64,000 nucleotides of DNA from SFLA01 sp045595785. Lineage in GTDB: Bacteria > Bacillota > Clostridia > Oscillospirales > CAG-382. The notes under the pieces are model-generated. The model saw nothing but the letters and a program-made list of their open reading frames with translations, did not search any database and was not told the DNA's origin. Shown here in pieces: positions 22,263 through 31,108 of the stretch (its first letter is position 1; the number at the start of each line of letters is the position of its first letter). A program made the position numbers and the translations under genes. Location of the stretch: the NCBI GenBank assembly GCA_045595785.1, contig JAZOBE010000027.1, forward strand, positions 1 to 64,000. Reading direction: 5' to 3'.

Positions 22263-25200
22263 ATTCTATTGTAATTGTTACCATGCAAGGCTCGGAATCG
22301 CAAAGACCTTCGGTATAGGAATATTCAAAGGTTACGGTGCCGGTAAAGCCTGCTTCGGGATAATACGTGAAAGAACCGTCTGCCGCAATGGATACTGTGC
22401 CGACCGCGGGAGAAGAAGCAAGCTCAAACAGATAATATCCGGGGGCATCTTCCATAAGCGTTGCGCTGACAGGATTATCCTTTGCGCCGCTTACGTAAAG
22501 AGGATTAAGCGTTTCGGGATAAGGCTGAAGCGTACCCTTGATAAACTGATAAGTATAATCGTATACCTTGCGGACACCGCTGTCCTTGGAGGTAGCCGCG
22601 TCATAATATACGGCTACATCCTGATAGTACATATGTACGCAATCCTTCATATAACCGTACATATAACCGCCGGAAAGGTATTCCATGTACTTGCGGTAGA
22701 ACAGATCGTTAGTAAGGCTCTTGCCGGATATTTCTATCTCAACGCCCATACCGTAAAGCTGGGTAAGATATGCTGCCTGCTCAATACGGGAATAAGGAAC
22801 TTCCTCGTCAAATACGTAGTTAGGCTGCATACAAGCAACGTCAAAGCCGAAATCCTCCCATGCGGAGAAGCCGGATGCTGTGTAATAAGGTATCCAGAAG
22901 AAGTCATATCCTCTTTCGTGAACTATCTTAGATGTTTCTGCTACGATATAAGGTGCGTTATCTGTGGGATATACGGACTCATCATACCAATAATAGCCTA
23001 CGAATTCGATGTTCTCGAAATCGTACTGTGCAAGCTTCTTTTCAAACTCTTCCATATACCACTCAAGGGCGCGGAGACGATTCTCATCAGTAGTAAGTCC
23101 GTCGACCTTGCCGTCGCCGTCGATATCACCGAAATCGGTGCGCTCGGAGTTAGGATAATAAAGCGTAACGGTAAATCCGTATTTATAATCATCGTCAAGT
23201 TCAAGAGCATCCTTAACGATTCCTGCCGCCTCTTCCAAAGCGAGAATATTCTCGTTCTGAGTAAAGAGGTCGGTTATAGTCCACAACCAGTCGCTGCCCT
23301 TGGAATCGCTCCAGCCGGAAAGTCCGGAGGGGAATCCGCCGCTGAGCAGGAACAAGAAGCTATCGAACATAGTATCCTTTATGTTGCCGTTCTCATCCAC
23401 ATACGCCAAATAAGGGATAAGAGTATCAACGGTATAGCCGTCGAATTTAGGGCTGTGGTAAAGGAGAACCAAATCCTGTACGCCGTTAAGCACATCCTCT
23501 CTGGGTGCCTGATTACCCTTGGAGAACATATTGCGTTCCTTAAGTCCGCTTGAAGCCAGCGCGGTAACGCCGGAAACCGAGGTAGTACCGAATACCTCCA
23601 ATTCCCCTATACCGCACCAAGTTGAAATATCCATAGAGAAGCAGACATATCTTGCACGTACGGGAGAGGAAAGCGAAAACTCGGCATCTGCAAGACAATT
23701 ATCGCTTGTTGTGTTTACGGGCATAACTCCTGCGGTATACCATCTGTTTCCGTCCATTGAAAGCAAAACTGTAACGGTAGCGGGAGCCAGCACAGCCCAA
23801 TCTGTAAGATGGGTAAACTGCGCAGTAAACTTCTGTACAGCGCTCGTTGCGCCTAGATCATAAAAGATTTCACGGGATGCACCCTGATTAAATTTGAAGA
23901 ACTGACCGTTGTGTATAGAATTGCTGGTAGCCTTCTTGCCGTTGGTCATTATAGTAGAGGTAATGGGGGTGTTGTTTGCCTTTGCCTCTTCGGAAATATC
24001 GGAAGGACAATTTATCTGCTGAGTAAGACCAAGAATAAGATTTTTGGTGTCTGTCGAGGGGTTAGGCCAAGTTTTCTCGGTTGCATCAAAAACAAGCTCG
24101 GGATACAAGCCGTTGTACTGTACCACACCGGTATTGGCATAAACGAATATCTCCTCAAGAAGATACATTCTTGTTTCGGTAGCCTCAAGAGTTACGCGTA
24201 CGTATCTGCCGGAAGCGCATTTATCAAGTATAAGCGGAAAATCGTATACACTCTGTCCGGTAGCAATACCGTAAACTCTGCCCACATCGTTAAACGTCTT
24301 ATTATCATCACTGACAGCATAAGTGACAGCTGAAGGCATATAGGAGCCGATATTCATATTGGAATAGCACTGAGCGCGGAATCTGCTGATATCGTCGCGC
24401 TTCTTGCCAAGGTCAATAGTAATTGAAACAGACTCGCCGCCTTCATAACCGACCCAAATACCGCTTTCATAATATCCGGTGGCAGTTCCGTCGGTAAGAC
24501 GCTTACCGTCATCGGGGAAATCGGAAACCGCCTTTTTGGATGCGGAATACTTTGCATTTTTGCTTATAAGCTCAAGAGCAAGAGACTTATCTGCAGCCTT
24601 GCCGCCGTCAAATTTAACGGTGCCGAGAGCTGCATAAGCGTTCTTTATCTGCTCAAGGAAGGCTTCGTCAAGAGCAATATCACTCTCTTCGTTAGCTACA
24701 ACCATAAGCTCATCCATAAACACCCAAGCGGAATTTTTTGCAACGGCGAATCTAACGTAACGCGCGGTAAGATAATACTCGGAAGTGAGCACTGCCACAC
24801 CGCGGTTTTCGCTCTCGATCTTGGGAATGGTACAAAAGCCAACGTTGGTAAACTTTTCTCCGTCCTCGGAAACAAGCACTCCTACGGAGCGCGGAGGCAT
24901 AATGCCGTCTGTGCTGATAGCGTAGAAGCCGCAACGGAATTCATATATGTTCTCATACACCTTACCCAAGTCTATGGTAACGTATACGGTCGCATCGGTA
25001 TATCCTGAATACTTTGTGTCTTTATAATCGTCGCTTTCATCGGGAGCAACCTGTCCGTCTGTAAGCTCGGTACCATATGAATCGGCATAAGAATCAGCAG
25101 CCGCAGACTCATTCTTATAGCTTGCGCCTGTACTGATAACGGTAGCAAATCCCGGGTTCTCTACCGGAATCTTATTAACCTCTTCCTTGGAAACCTCATC

Positions 25201-25338
25201 CGAAGTGTCTTTGGAAGCTTCCGGCTGTGTTGCAGATACCTCACCGGAAGTATCAGAAACGTCACCGCCGGCAGGCTTACATCCGGCCACAACGGCGAAA
25301 AGCATAATGCACACCAGCAGTAATGCTATTTTTCTCAT
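22261..25338 (-). CDS. Lipoprotein with three discoidin-like domains, DUF4855 and an Ig-like end
   Basis: A 1025-aa surface lipoprotein. The signal sequence ends VVAGC (Cys20), then a Ser/Asp/Glu linker. Three F5/8-type C (CBM32-like) modules follow at about 60-225, 240-415 and 440-590, each with an I-D-L-G-x-x strand (VTIDLGKVY, ITIDLGKKR, FYDLGATSA). DUF4855 spans about 605-905, with VQDLVLLYH, FVGYYWYDES, IPYY and ACMQPNYVF, and probably has a barrel fold acting on glycans. An Ig/cadherin-like module (GSFTYYPEAGFTGTVTFEYSY) ends it. A GDIDGDGKVDG loop inside DUF4855 looks like a calcium site. The start at 25338 follows GGAGGT; upstream codons are not needed. Confidence 0.85.
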   Translation of the reverse strand: MRKIALLLVCIMLFAVVAGCKPAGGDVSDTSGEVSATQPEASKDTSDEVSKEEVNKIPVENPGFATVISTGASYKNESAAADSYADSYGTELTDGQVAPDESDDYKDTKYSGYTDATVYVTIDLGKVYENIYEFRCGFYAISTDGIMPPRSVGVLVSEDGEKFTNVGFCTIPKIESENRGVAVLTSEYYLTARYVRFAVAKNSAWVFMDELMVVANEESDIALDEAFLEQIKNAYAALGTVKFDGGKAADKSLALELISKNAKYSASKKAVSDFPDDGKRLTDGTATGYYESGIWVGYEGGESVSITIDLGKKRDDISRFRAQCYSNMNIGSYMPSAVTYAVSDDNKTFNDVGRVYGIATGQSVYDFPLILDKCASGRYVRVTLEATETRMYLLEEIFVYANTGVVQYNGLYPELVFDATEKTWPNPSTDTKNLILGLTQQINCPSDISEEAKANNTPITSTIMTNGKKATSNSIHNGQFFKFNQGASREIFYDLGATSAVQKFTAQFTHLTDWAVLAPATVTVLLSMDGNRWYTAGVMPVNTTSDNCLADAEFSLSSPVRARYVCFSMDISTWCGIGELEVFGTTSVSGVTALASSGLKERNMFSKGNQAPREDVLNGVQDLVLLYHSPKFDGYTVDTLIPYLAYVDENGNIKDTMFDSFLFLLSGGFPSGLSGWSDSKGSDWLWTITDLFTQNENILALEEAAGIVKDALELDDDYKYGFTVTLYYPNSERTDFGDIDGDGKVDGLTTDENRLRALEWYMEEFEKKLAQYDFENIEFVGYYWYDESVYPTDNAPYIVAETSKIVHERGYDFFWIPYYTASGFSAWEDFGFDVACMQPNYVFDEEVPYSRIEQAAYLTQLYGMGVEIEISGKSLTNDLFYRKYMEYLSGGYMYGYMKDCVHMYYQDVAVYYDAATSKDSGVRKVYDYTYQFIKGTLQPYPETLNPLYVSGAKDNPVSATLMEDAPGYYLFELASSPAVGTVSIAADGSFTYYPEAGFTGTVTFEYSYTEGLCDSEPCMVTITIE

Positions 25339-25390
25339 TGTTTTACCTCCATAACCATCGGGCAAATCGGCCCGCATTTTTCACCTTTAC

Positions 25391-25419
25391 ATTTTAACAT
25401 TCAAAGACGGAAGTGTCAA
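25391..25419 (-). promoter_or_regulatory. Promoter of the DUF4855 lipoprotein gene
   Basis: On the minus strand, TTGACA (25414-25419) and TAAAAT (25391-25396) are spaced 17 bases apart. The leader holds a small CGGGC/GCCCG hairpin before the ribosome site. Confidence 0.75.
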
Positions 25420-25458
25420 GATAATAAATAAACGATGCCGCAACAAAACAGTAAAAAC

Positions 25459-25487
25459 TTGACAAAGTATCGGCATTGTGATATAGT
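25459..25487 (+). promoter_or_regulatory. Promoter of tyrS
   Basis: TTGACA (25459-25464) and TATAGT (25482-25487) have a 17-base spacer. The leader to the ATG is only about 20 bases and has a GGAGGT site, leaving no room for a T-box. Confidence 0.8.
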
Positions 25488-25511
25488 TATACAAATTGGA
25501 GGTAACTCACT

Positions 25512-26732
25512 ATGAATATTTATGAAGAACTGCGGGCAAGAGGACTTATTGCCCAGGTAACAGATGAAAAAGAAATACGCGAGCTGGTAAACAGCGGCGG
25601 CGCGAGATTTTATATAGGCTTTGACCCTACTGCTGATTCTCTCCACGTAGGTCATTTCATGGCGCTTTGTCTTATGAAGCGTTTGCAGATGGCCGGCAAC
25701 AAGCCCGTAGTACTCCTTGGCGGCGGCACAGGCTTTGTTGGCGATCCTTCCGGAAGAACCGATATGCGCCAAATGATGTCGCCCGAGACGATAAAGAGCA
25801 ACTGCGATAAGTTTTTGAAGCAGATTGGCAGATTTATTGAGTTTGGTGAAGACAAGGCTATAGTTGTAAACAATGCGGACTGGCTTCTTAGCCTTAATTA
25901 TATTGAACTGCTTCGTGACGTTGGCGCTTGTTTCTCTGTTAATAACATGCTCCGTGCAGAGTGCTACAAGCAGAGAATGGAAAAAGGACTCAGCTTCTTT
26001 GAGTTCAACTATATGATAATGCAGGCGTATGACTTCTATTATCTTAACGAGCATTACGGCTGTAATATGCAGTTCGGCGGTGATGACCAGTGGAGCAATA
26101 TGCTTGCAGGTACCGAGCTTATCCGCAAGAAGACAGGTAAGGACGCTTATGCGATGACCATTACCCTGCTTCTCAACAGTGAGGGCAAGAAAATGGGCAA
26201 GACCGCAAAGGGTGCAGTTTGGCTCGACCCCGAAAAGACCACTCCCTTCGATTTCTACCAGTACTGGCGCAACGTTGACGATGCTGACGTTATGAAGTGC
26301 ATCCGTATGCTTACCTTTATCCCCGTGGAAGAGATAGAGGAAATGGATACATGGGCAGACAACCGTATTAACGAAAAGAAGGAAGTTCTGGCATACAGCC
26401 TTACCGAGCTGGTTCATGGCAAGGAGGCGGCTGACAAAGCAAAGGCAACTGCAGCAGCGCTGTTCTCCGGCGAGGGCGACGATTCCAATATGCCCACCAC
26501 TACCATTTCCAAGGATCAGATAGGTGAAGACGGCATTGGTATCGTAGACCTGCTTATAGCTTGCAAGCTGGCACCCAGCAGAGGTGAAGCGAGACGACTT
26601 ATCGACCAGGGCGGTATATCTGTTAACGGCGAGAAGGTTCCTTCTGCAAACCACAAGATTTCCGCAGAGATGTTGGCAGAAAGCGTAAAAATTAAAAAGG
26701 GTAAGAAAGTATTCCACAAGGCAACTTTATAA
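25512..26732 (+). CDS. tyrS: Tyrosyl-tRNA synthetase
   Basis: A 406-aa class I synthetase that charges tRNA-Tyr. The HIGH-type motif is HVGH (45-48), GGDDQWSN (189-196) belongs to the tyrosine/tRNA site, and the KMSKS loop is KMGKT (227-231). An S4 RNA-binding domain occupies about 340-406 (APSRGEARRLIDQGGISVNGEKV). It has its own promoter and a terminator at 26772-26807. Length and motifs are standard for TyrRS of the TyrS (not TyrZ) type. Confidence 0.97.
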   Translation: MNIYEELRARGLIAQVTDEKEIRELVNSGGARFYIGFDPTADSLHVGHFMALCLMKRLQMAGNKPVVLLGGGTGFVGDPSGRTDMRQMMSPETIKSNCDKFLKQIGRFIEFGEDKAIVVNNADWLLSLNYIELLRDVGACFSVNNMLRAECYKQRMEKGLSFFEFNYMIMQAYDFYYLNEHYGCNMQFGGDDQWSNMLAGTELIRKKTGKDAYAMTITLLLNSEGKKMGKTAKGAVWLDPEKTTPFDFYQYWRNVDDADVMKCIRMLTFIPVEEIEEMDTWADNRINEKKEVLAYSLTELVHGKEAADKAKATAAALFSGEGDDSNMPTTTISKDQIGEDGIGIVDLLIACKLAPSRGEARRLIDQGGISVNGEKVPSANHKISAEMLAESVKIKKGKKVFHKATL

Positions 26733-26771
26733 TATCCGTTTTTGCATACAATCGACAGACAATATTTCAAA

Positions 26772-26807
26772 GGCACTGCAGAGTATATGCAGTGCCTTGT
26801 GTTTTTT
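26772..26807 (+). terminator. Terminator after tyrS, abutting the GNAT ribosome site
   Basis: A 9-bp stem (GGCACTGCA with TGCAGTGCC, 7-base loop) is followed by TTGTGTTTTTT. It ends one base before the GAGGG ribosome site of the next gene. Confidence 0.8.
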
Positions 26808-26820
26808 GAGGGAAACATAT

Positions 26821-27405
26821 ATGAACCGCGAAATCATTCACCTTCCCAAGGAATCTTGGAAAGGAACTCCGATAATGATAAAATACACTACGGAAGAATA
26901 TTACGATCTTGAGACTACCGTTGACGCTAATGGTTTTAACATCATGATGGTAAAAAAGAAGTTCGAATCTCCCGTAACGCATTCACCTGAAGAATACGAT
27001 TTTCCCGATAGTTTGTATCAAGACCATTGGGAAAAAGCCGAAGCTTACGGCATTGTGCAAGAAAAAGCCGGCAAGCAGGAGCTTCTGGCCTGTATTGAGC
27101 TTTGTCCGGAGGAATGGAGCAACCGCCTTATGGTAACAGAGCTTTGGGTTGCTGACGAGCTTCACAGACAAGGTATAGGAACACAACTTATGAATTTTGC
27201 AAAAGAGCAAGCAAAACTTCAGGGACGCCGTGCCATTATTCTTGAAACCCAATCCTGCAACGTGCGAGCTATAGCATTTTATCTGAGCCAAGGCTTTGAG
27301 CTGATAGGATACGATTCCTGCTGTTACACAAACATTGACGTGGAAAGACACGAAATACGCTTTGATTTCGGATATTTCTTGGATAAACGTCACGGCAGAT
27401 GGTGA
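26821..27405 (+). CDS. GNAT-family N-acetyltransferase
   Basis: A 194-aa acetyl-CoA-dependent acyltransferase. An N-terminal extension (1-85) precedes the GNAT core: LWVADELHRQGIGTQLMNFAK is motif A with the acetyl-CoA pyrophosphate loop (RQGIGT), and the NVRAIAFYLSQGFELIG segment is motif B. The start at 26821 has GAGGG 8 bases upstream. The tyrS terminator lies immediately before it and no clear promoter is visible, so transcription may depend on read-through. The acceptor substrate is not predictable. Confidence 0.85.
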   Translation: MNREIIHLPKESWKGTPIMIKYTTEEYYDLETTVDANGFNIMMVKKKFESPVTHSPEEYDFPDSLYQDHWEKAEAYGIVQEKAGKQELLACIELCPEEWSNRLMVTELWVADELHRQGIGTQLMNFAKEQAKLQGRRAIILETQSCNVRAIAFYLSQGFELIGYDSCCYTNIDVERHEIRFDFGYFLDKRHGRW

Positions 27406-27419
27406 CACACAATAATAAC

Positions 27420-27448
27420 AAAAGCCAAGCTTCTACAGCTTGGCTTTT
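27420..27448. terminator. Bidirectional terminator between the GNAT and esterase genes
   Basis: A perfect 11-bp stem (AAAAGCCAAGC with GCTTGGCTTTT) with a 7-base loop has T runs on both strands. Confidence 0.9.
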
Positions 27449-27461
27449 ACTTATGTTGTGA

Positions 27462-28418
27462 TTATTGCTTGTTCTTGACTATGGCGTAAATTATCAAACC
27501 AATTGATATGGCAATAGCCGCTATAAGAGGAACAAGATGAGCAACCGAAAGGAAGCCGGGAAGCTTTTCGCTTTGCTGCTCGGATGGATCGGATACTTCG
27601 CTTATATCCTCAGAGGGCTCTTCGGAGGATTCTTCTACGGGAATTCTATCGGAAAGGCGCTGTTCAAGCAGTTTTTCCAGAAGTCCCTCGGTAGCGAAAG
27701 CGTCGTTCCAAATACCATGACCCGCGCCGGGATACTCAACGTATTCAACCTTGGTTCCGCCCGCTTCCTTGATGGCGTTAACAACGTCGCGGGAGCCGGA
27801 AACGGGAACCGCATCGTCCTTGTCGCCGTGGAAAACGAACAGAGGAATGTCTACAAGGTTTTCTGCCTGGGAAAGGTCGCCGCCGCCGCAAACGGGTATG
27901 CCTGCGGCAAAAACGTCGTTATGGCGCATCATAGCGTCCCAAGTCGCAAAACCGCCCATAGAAATACCTGCTGCATATATACGGTCAGAGTCAACTGAGT
28001 ATTTGGTCTGAAGATCTGCAACAAGCTCCATAACAGCCTTCATCTCGTCAGACTCGGGAACAGCTTCAATAGAATAAGCGCCCTCAGACCATGGAGTATC
28101 GACCCACTGGTTATCAACGGGGCACTGAGGTGCTACGATAATCACCTCAGGAAGATTGTCTGCCAGATACTGAACGCAGTGGAAGAACTGCAATTCGTTA
28201 TCATTACCTCTCTCCCCTGCACCATGGAAGAAAAACAGCATGGGATATTTGTTATCCGCGCTATAATTCTCGGGCAGAATGAGACGGTAAGGAAGTGTGG
28301 TAGTATCGTTGGTATAAACGCACTTTTCTGCAGTATCTTTAATATTGCCTGCCGCAGAAACGGTAAGAGGTAAAGTAATAAAAAGCATACACAAAAGTAC
28401 AGCCGCTATTTTACGCAT
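27462..28418 (-). CDS. Exported carboxylesterase with a C-terminal membrane anchor
   Basis: A 318-aa alpha/beta hydrolase of the PHB-depolymerase/feruloyl-esterase-like group. It has a signal peptide (1-23, TVSAAG), HGAGERGND (65-73, oxyanion), nucleophile Ser153 in GISMGG, an acid near Asp201 in HGDKDDAVP and His234 in GAGHG. A Ser/Glu linker (about 260-285) leads to a C-terminal helix ending in KNKQ. It is third in an operon after a GH26-like lipoprotein and a histidine phosphatase. This suggests debranching of an acylated plant polysaccharide such as acetylated mannan (inferred). Confidence 0.85.
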   Translation of the reverse strand: MRKIAAVLLCMLFITLPLTVSAAGNIKDTAEKCVYTNDTTTLPYRLILPENYSADNKYPMLFFFHGAGERGNDNELQFFHCVQYLADNLPEVIIVAPQCPVDNQWVDTPWSEGAYSIEAVPESDEMKAVMELVADLQTKYSVDSDRIYAAGISMGGFATWDAMMRHNDVFAAGIPVCGGGDLSQAENLVDIPLFVFHGDKDDAVPVSGSRDVVNAIKEAGGTKVEYVEYPGAGHGIWNDAFATEGLLEKLLEQRLSDRIPVEESSEEPSEDISEVSDPSEQQSEKLPGFLSVAHLVPLIAAIAISIGLIIYAIVKNKQ

Positions 28419-28431
28419 GGCGTTCTCCTTT

Positions 28432-29085
28432 TTATCTGTTGTTTATTCTGAGTCCCGCACGGCGGATATGGTCGATTTCTCCCAAGCGCTTGAGCACAGG
28501 ACGGGTGAATCCGGTATCCGAATTGCGGAATTCAAAAGTGGTAACGCTGGAGGTATTAAGAGAAATGCTGGGGTACATTACGCCAGGCGCGGTATTAAGC
28601 AGATGAGCTATCCACGCACAGCCAAATCCGCCATGACAGAAAACTGCGATGCAATCGTCATTGTGATTGGTAATACGGTAAAAAGCGCCTTCTCTGGAAT
28701 AACCGCAGGAAGCGAGAAATTCATCGGAATTGCGGATCATATTCTCCACGGTGGACATTCTGTCCTCCGCATAATGATCCTTGAAATCATACACGCCCTT
28801 TTGAAGGGAAAAGCTGTACGAACAATTACAATCAGGAGTAAAACGGTGGGATTCCATATAGTCCATGCTCTCTGCTGTCCAAGGAAGGATGGTAGGCTCA
28901 AGTCCCTTATCCTTGCAGGTGGGAGCAGCAGTATCAAGGGCTCTGCCCAAAGGGGAAGCATATATACGGTCAATATGAACATCCTTCATCCAGTCGGCAA
29001 GGGCGTGAGCCTCCTGCCAACCGAATTCGGTAATAGTATTGTTTGCGTAATCGGGGTCCGCGTGGCGGATGATCAATAATTTCAT
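28432..29085 (-). CDS. Histidine phosphatase family protein
   Basis: A 217-aa cytosolic phosphoglycerate-mutase-like phosphatase. LLIIRHADPDY contains the catalytic RHA with His7, YASPLGRALDTA the second arginine, and VFCHGGFG the late His. The start ATG overlaps the TGA stop of the upstream GH26-like gene (ATGA), so translation is coupled. The esterase gene follows after 13 bases. A cytosolic phosphatase between two exported polysaccharide enzymes could act on an imported sugar phosphate; this is only inferred. Confidence 0.88.
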   Translation of the reverse strand: MKLLIIRHADPDYANNTITEFGWQEAHALADWMKDVHIDRIYASPLGRALDTAAPTCKDKGLEPTILPWTAESMDYMESHRFTPDCNCSYSFSLQKGVYDFKDHYAEDRMSTVENMIRNSDEFLASCGYSREGAFYRITNHNDDCIAVFCHGGFGCAWIAHLLNTAPGVMYPSISLNTSSVTTFEFRNSDTGFTRPVLKRLGEIDHIRRAGLRINNR

Positions 29086-30968
29086 TTTAACGTATCCTTT
29101 TTCATTTCTGCAAGACCTTTTCTGAAAGCAGCCAAGGTATCGGGAAGATTTTCGTCTAATTTAAGATAGTTGGTAATAACGCTGTTTCCTTCTACGGTTG
29201 CATAATCGTTGGCGGAGAACCATACTGCAACCTTGATACGCTTACAGAATTCCTCATCTTTCTGGAAATTCTCAAACATACCGGTTATCCATTTAGCCTG
29301 AAGCGCCTGGTTTCTGCCAAGCTCGGTCTTAACGTAGCCTCCCTTACCCCAATCGTAATAATACTCACCGCCGGCGCCGCAAGCAAACTCACCGATGCAC
29401 CAAGGGAATTTATCAAAATAAGGCATGCTCTGATTGTATACCTTGGTATACATTTCCTTAAAGGAAGGTACCGTCTTTCCGTTGTTCATTTCATAGTTGG
29501 TGATACCGTACATCTGTACACAAGAAATATCGGGCACATAGCAAAGGAAATCACCCCAGTTGGAATAAGGACAGCTGGTTGCAATGGGGTTGAATATCCA
29601 GATACAGTTATCAACACCCTCCTCCTGGAAAATGTTGTACATACGTTCCCAGCACATCTTGAAGATATCGGGATCTGCCAAAGTAAGCATACCGCAGTAA
29701 TCGGTCCAGTCAGTATTCATCTCGTTACATAGACGGAACAGAACGGGTTTGCCGTATTCCTTGATGTCCTGTGCAAGCTCACGGAACTTTTTATCCATCT
29801 TACCGCGAATGATATCGTACATAGGAGTATACGCGTTTGCGGCATTGTTGGTATACGTCCACTGATAAGTAAACATAAGAACAGGTTTACCGTTAAATCC
29901 GTTACCACCTGCAAATTCCTCTGCACGGGGAGCAACACTCTCGGTAAAATCAGACTCGCTGTCATACCAACCCATGTGCATATAGGTCATATAAACTTCC
30001 ATATCATGGTCAAGCGCTTCCTCACCCCAAAGCCAATTGGTATATGCGGAATCGTTACCCTGCTGGAATGCGCCCCAATCTACGTGTTCCTGTTTCTGGA
30101 GCTTTTCAAAATACGCCTTGGTCTCTTCGTTCCAGGTTTCGGGAATCTTAAGCTCATATGCGCCCTGAGCATTAACGGGGGTGCCTATTCTGTCAATTTC
30201 ACAGAAGGAAGAAAGTATCTTATCAAATTCATCATGCATCTGCTTGGTGGATTTGAAAACGAACAGGAAGAAGTACTCATACGAATCTACGGGACGAACG
30301 ATAGCGATGTTGTAAAAAGGCATCTCTATGTCCATAGGCAGATTGATAGTGATGCTATGTACGGAAACCTCATAACCGGGTGCAAGCTCGGTGTTAGCGG
30401 TAATAAGAGGTCTGGTACGGCGGAGATTGTTTTTAGCAAGGAAGTCGACGCTGCCGAACTGCTCAGTTAGCCACTCACCGGTATAAAGTGTAAATCCATC
30501 TACGTTGTCACCATAAGGATTCTGATCCTCATAGGTGATGGTGAGACAATAATCATCTGTAAAATACTGTGAACGGAGTGCGCCCAGATTGAAATCAGCC
30601 TGAGCCTTGCCGCCGGGAACAGTAACACAATATCCCTCAGGAAGGTTTACGGCACGGGTATATCCTTCACCGCCGAAAAGATAACGGATATCCTTGCCCT
30701 CTGCTTTATCAACAGAACCGAGAGATACACCGTTTGCAAAAACGTTCAAGGAATACACCTTATCAGCGGTATCTATTCCCGAAGCGGAATCAGCATAAGA
30801 ATCGCTCCACAAGGAAGCTGCGTTAGTATCGGTAACCAACTCTTCACTCTCCTCAACATTTGAAACTTGGTCGGATACTGTACCGGAAGCTTCTTCCTCC
30901 GGAGTACAGGCGGATACTACGGGCAATATCATAAGCGCCAGCAGTATTATGGCGAAAAACCTTTTCAT
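29082..30968 (-). CDS. Lipoprotein with a GH26-like catalytic domain
   Basis: A 628-aa lipoprotein. The signal sequence ends VVSAC (Cys21), then a Ser/Glu/Val linker. An N-terminal region (about 50-270) of unknown fold, possibly glycan-binding, precedes the catalytic domain (about 290-615). That domain shows the clan GH-A pattern of GH26 endo-mannanases: acid/base Glu in FRLCNEMNTDW and nucleophile Glu in CIGEFACGAGG, with WNEETKAYFEKLQ and MFTYQWTY in between. It probably cleaves beta-mannan or a related beta-glucan outside the cell. It is first of a three-gene operon under the promoter at 31014-31042. Confidence 0.8.
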   Translation of the reverse strand: MKRFFAIILLALMILPVVSACTPEEEASGTVSDQVSNVEESEELVTDTNAASLWSDSYADSASGIDTADKVYSLNVFANGVSLGSVDKAEGKDIRYLFGGEGYTRAVNLPEGYCVTVPGGKAQADFNLGALRSQYFTDDYCLTITYEDQNPYGDNVDGFTLYTGEWLTEQFGSVDFLAKNNLRRTRPLITANTELAPGYEVSVHSITINLPMDIEMPFYNIAIVRPVDSYEYFFLFVFKSTKQMHDEFDKILSSFCEIDRIGTPVNAQGAYELKIPETWNEETKAYFEKLQKQEHVDWGAFQQGNDSAYTNWLWGEEALDHDMEVYMTYMHMGWYDSESDFTESVAPRAEEFAGGNGFNGKPVLMFTYQWTYTNNAANAYTPMYDIIRGKMDKKFRELAQDIKEYGKPVLFRLCNEMNTDWTDYCGMLTLADPDIFKMCWERMYNIFQEEGVDNCIWIFNPIATSCPYSNWGDFLCYVPDISCVQMYGITNYEMNNGKTVPSFKEMYTKVYNQSMPYFDKFPWCIGEFACGAGGEYYYDWGKGGYVKTELGRNQALQAKWITGMFENFQKDEEFCKRIKVAVWFSANDYATVEGNSVITNYLKLDENLPDTLAAFRKGLAEMKKDTLK

Positions 30969-31013
30969 AAATTACCTCCGTTAACAACCGTAAGTAGGTT
31001 TAATACGTAGATT

Positions 31014-31042
31014 ATAATAACATATCTTGTTATAATTGTCAA
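31014..31042 (-). promoter_or_regulatory. Promoter of the GH26-phosphatase-esterase operon
   Basis: On the minus strand, TTGACA (31037-31042) and TATTAT (31014-31019) are separated by 17 bases. Confidence 0.75.
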
Positions 31043-31049
31043 TTTTAAC

Positions 31050-31078
31050 TTGTATTAATAAAGGGTTTATGTTATAAT
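31050..31078 (+). promoter_or_regulatory. Promoter of the metallophosphoesterase-acyltransferase operon
   Basis: TTGTAT (31050-31055) and TATAAT (31073-31078) have a 17-base spacer. Its -35 lies 7 bases from the -35 of the divergent promoter. Confidence 0.75.
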
Positions 31079-31108
31079 TTTTTACATAATATTACAGAGG
31101 TGATAAAT

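Noticed and set aside
22216..23553. A 445-codon plus-strand frame opposite the DUF4855 lipoprotein
   Set aside because: No start signal or motif; the minus strand encodes recognisable domains throughout.
25378..25511. A T-box leader for tyrS
   Set aside because: The promoter at 25459-25487 leaves a leader of about 20 bases, too short for a T-box, and no T-box-like sequence was seen.
25416..26717. A 433-codon minus-strand frame opposite tyrS
   Set aside because: TyrRS motifs on the plus strand are decisive; the antisense frame has no support.
27462..27650. An LPXTG-type sorting signal at the esterase C-terminus (KLPGFLS)
   Set aside because: The motif is L-P-G-F-L, not L-P-x-T-G, and none of the other anchored proteins has an LPXTG either.
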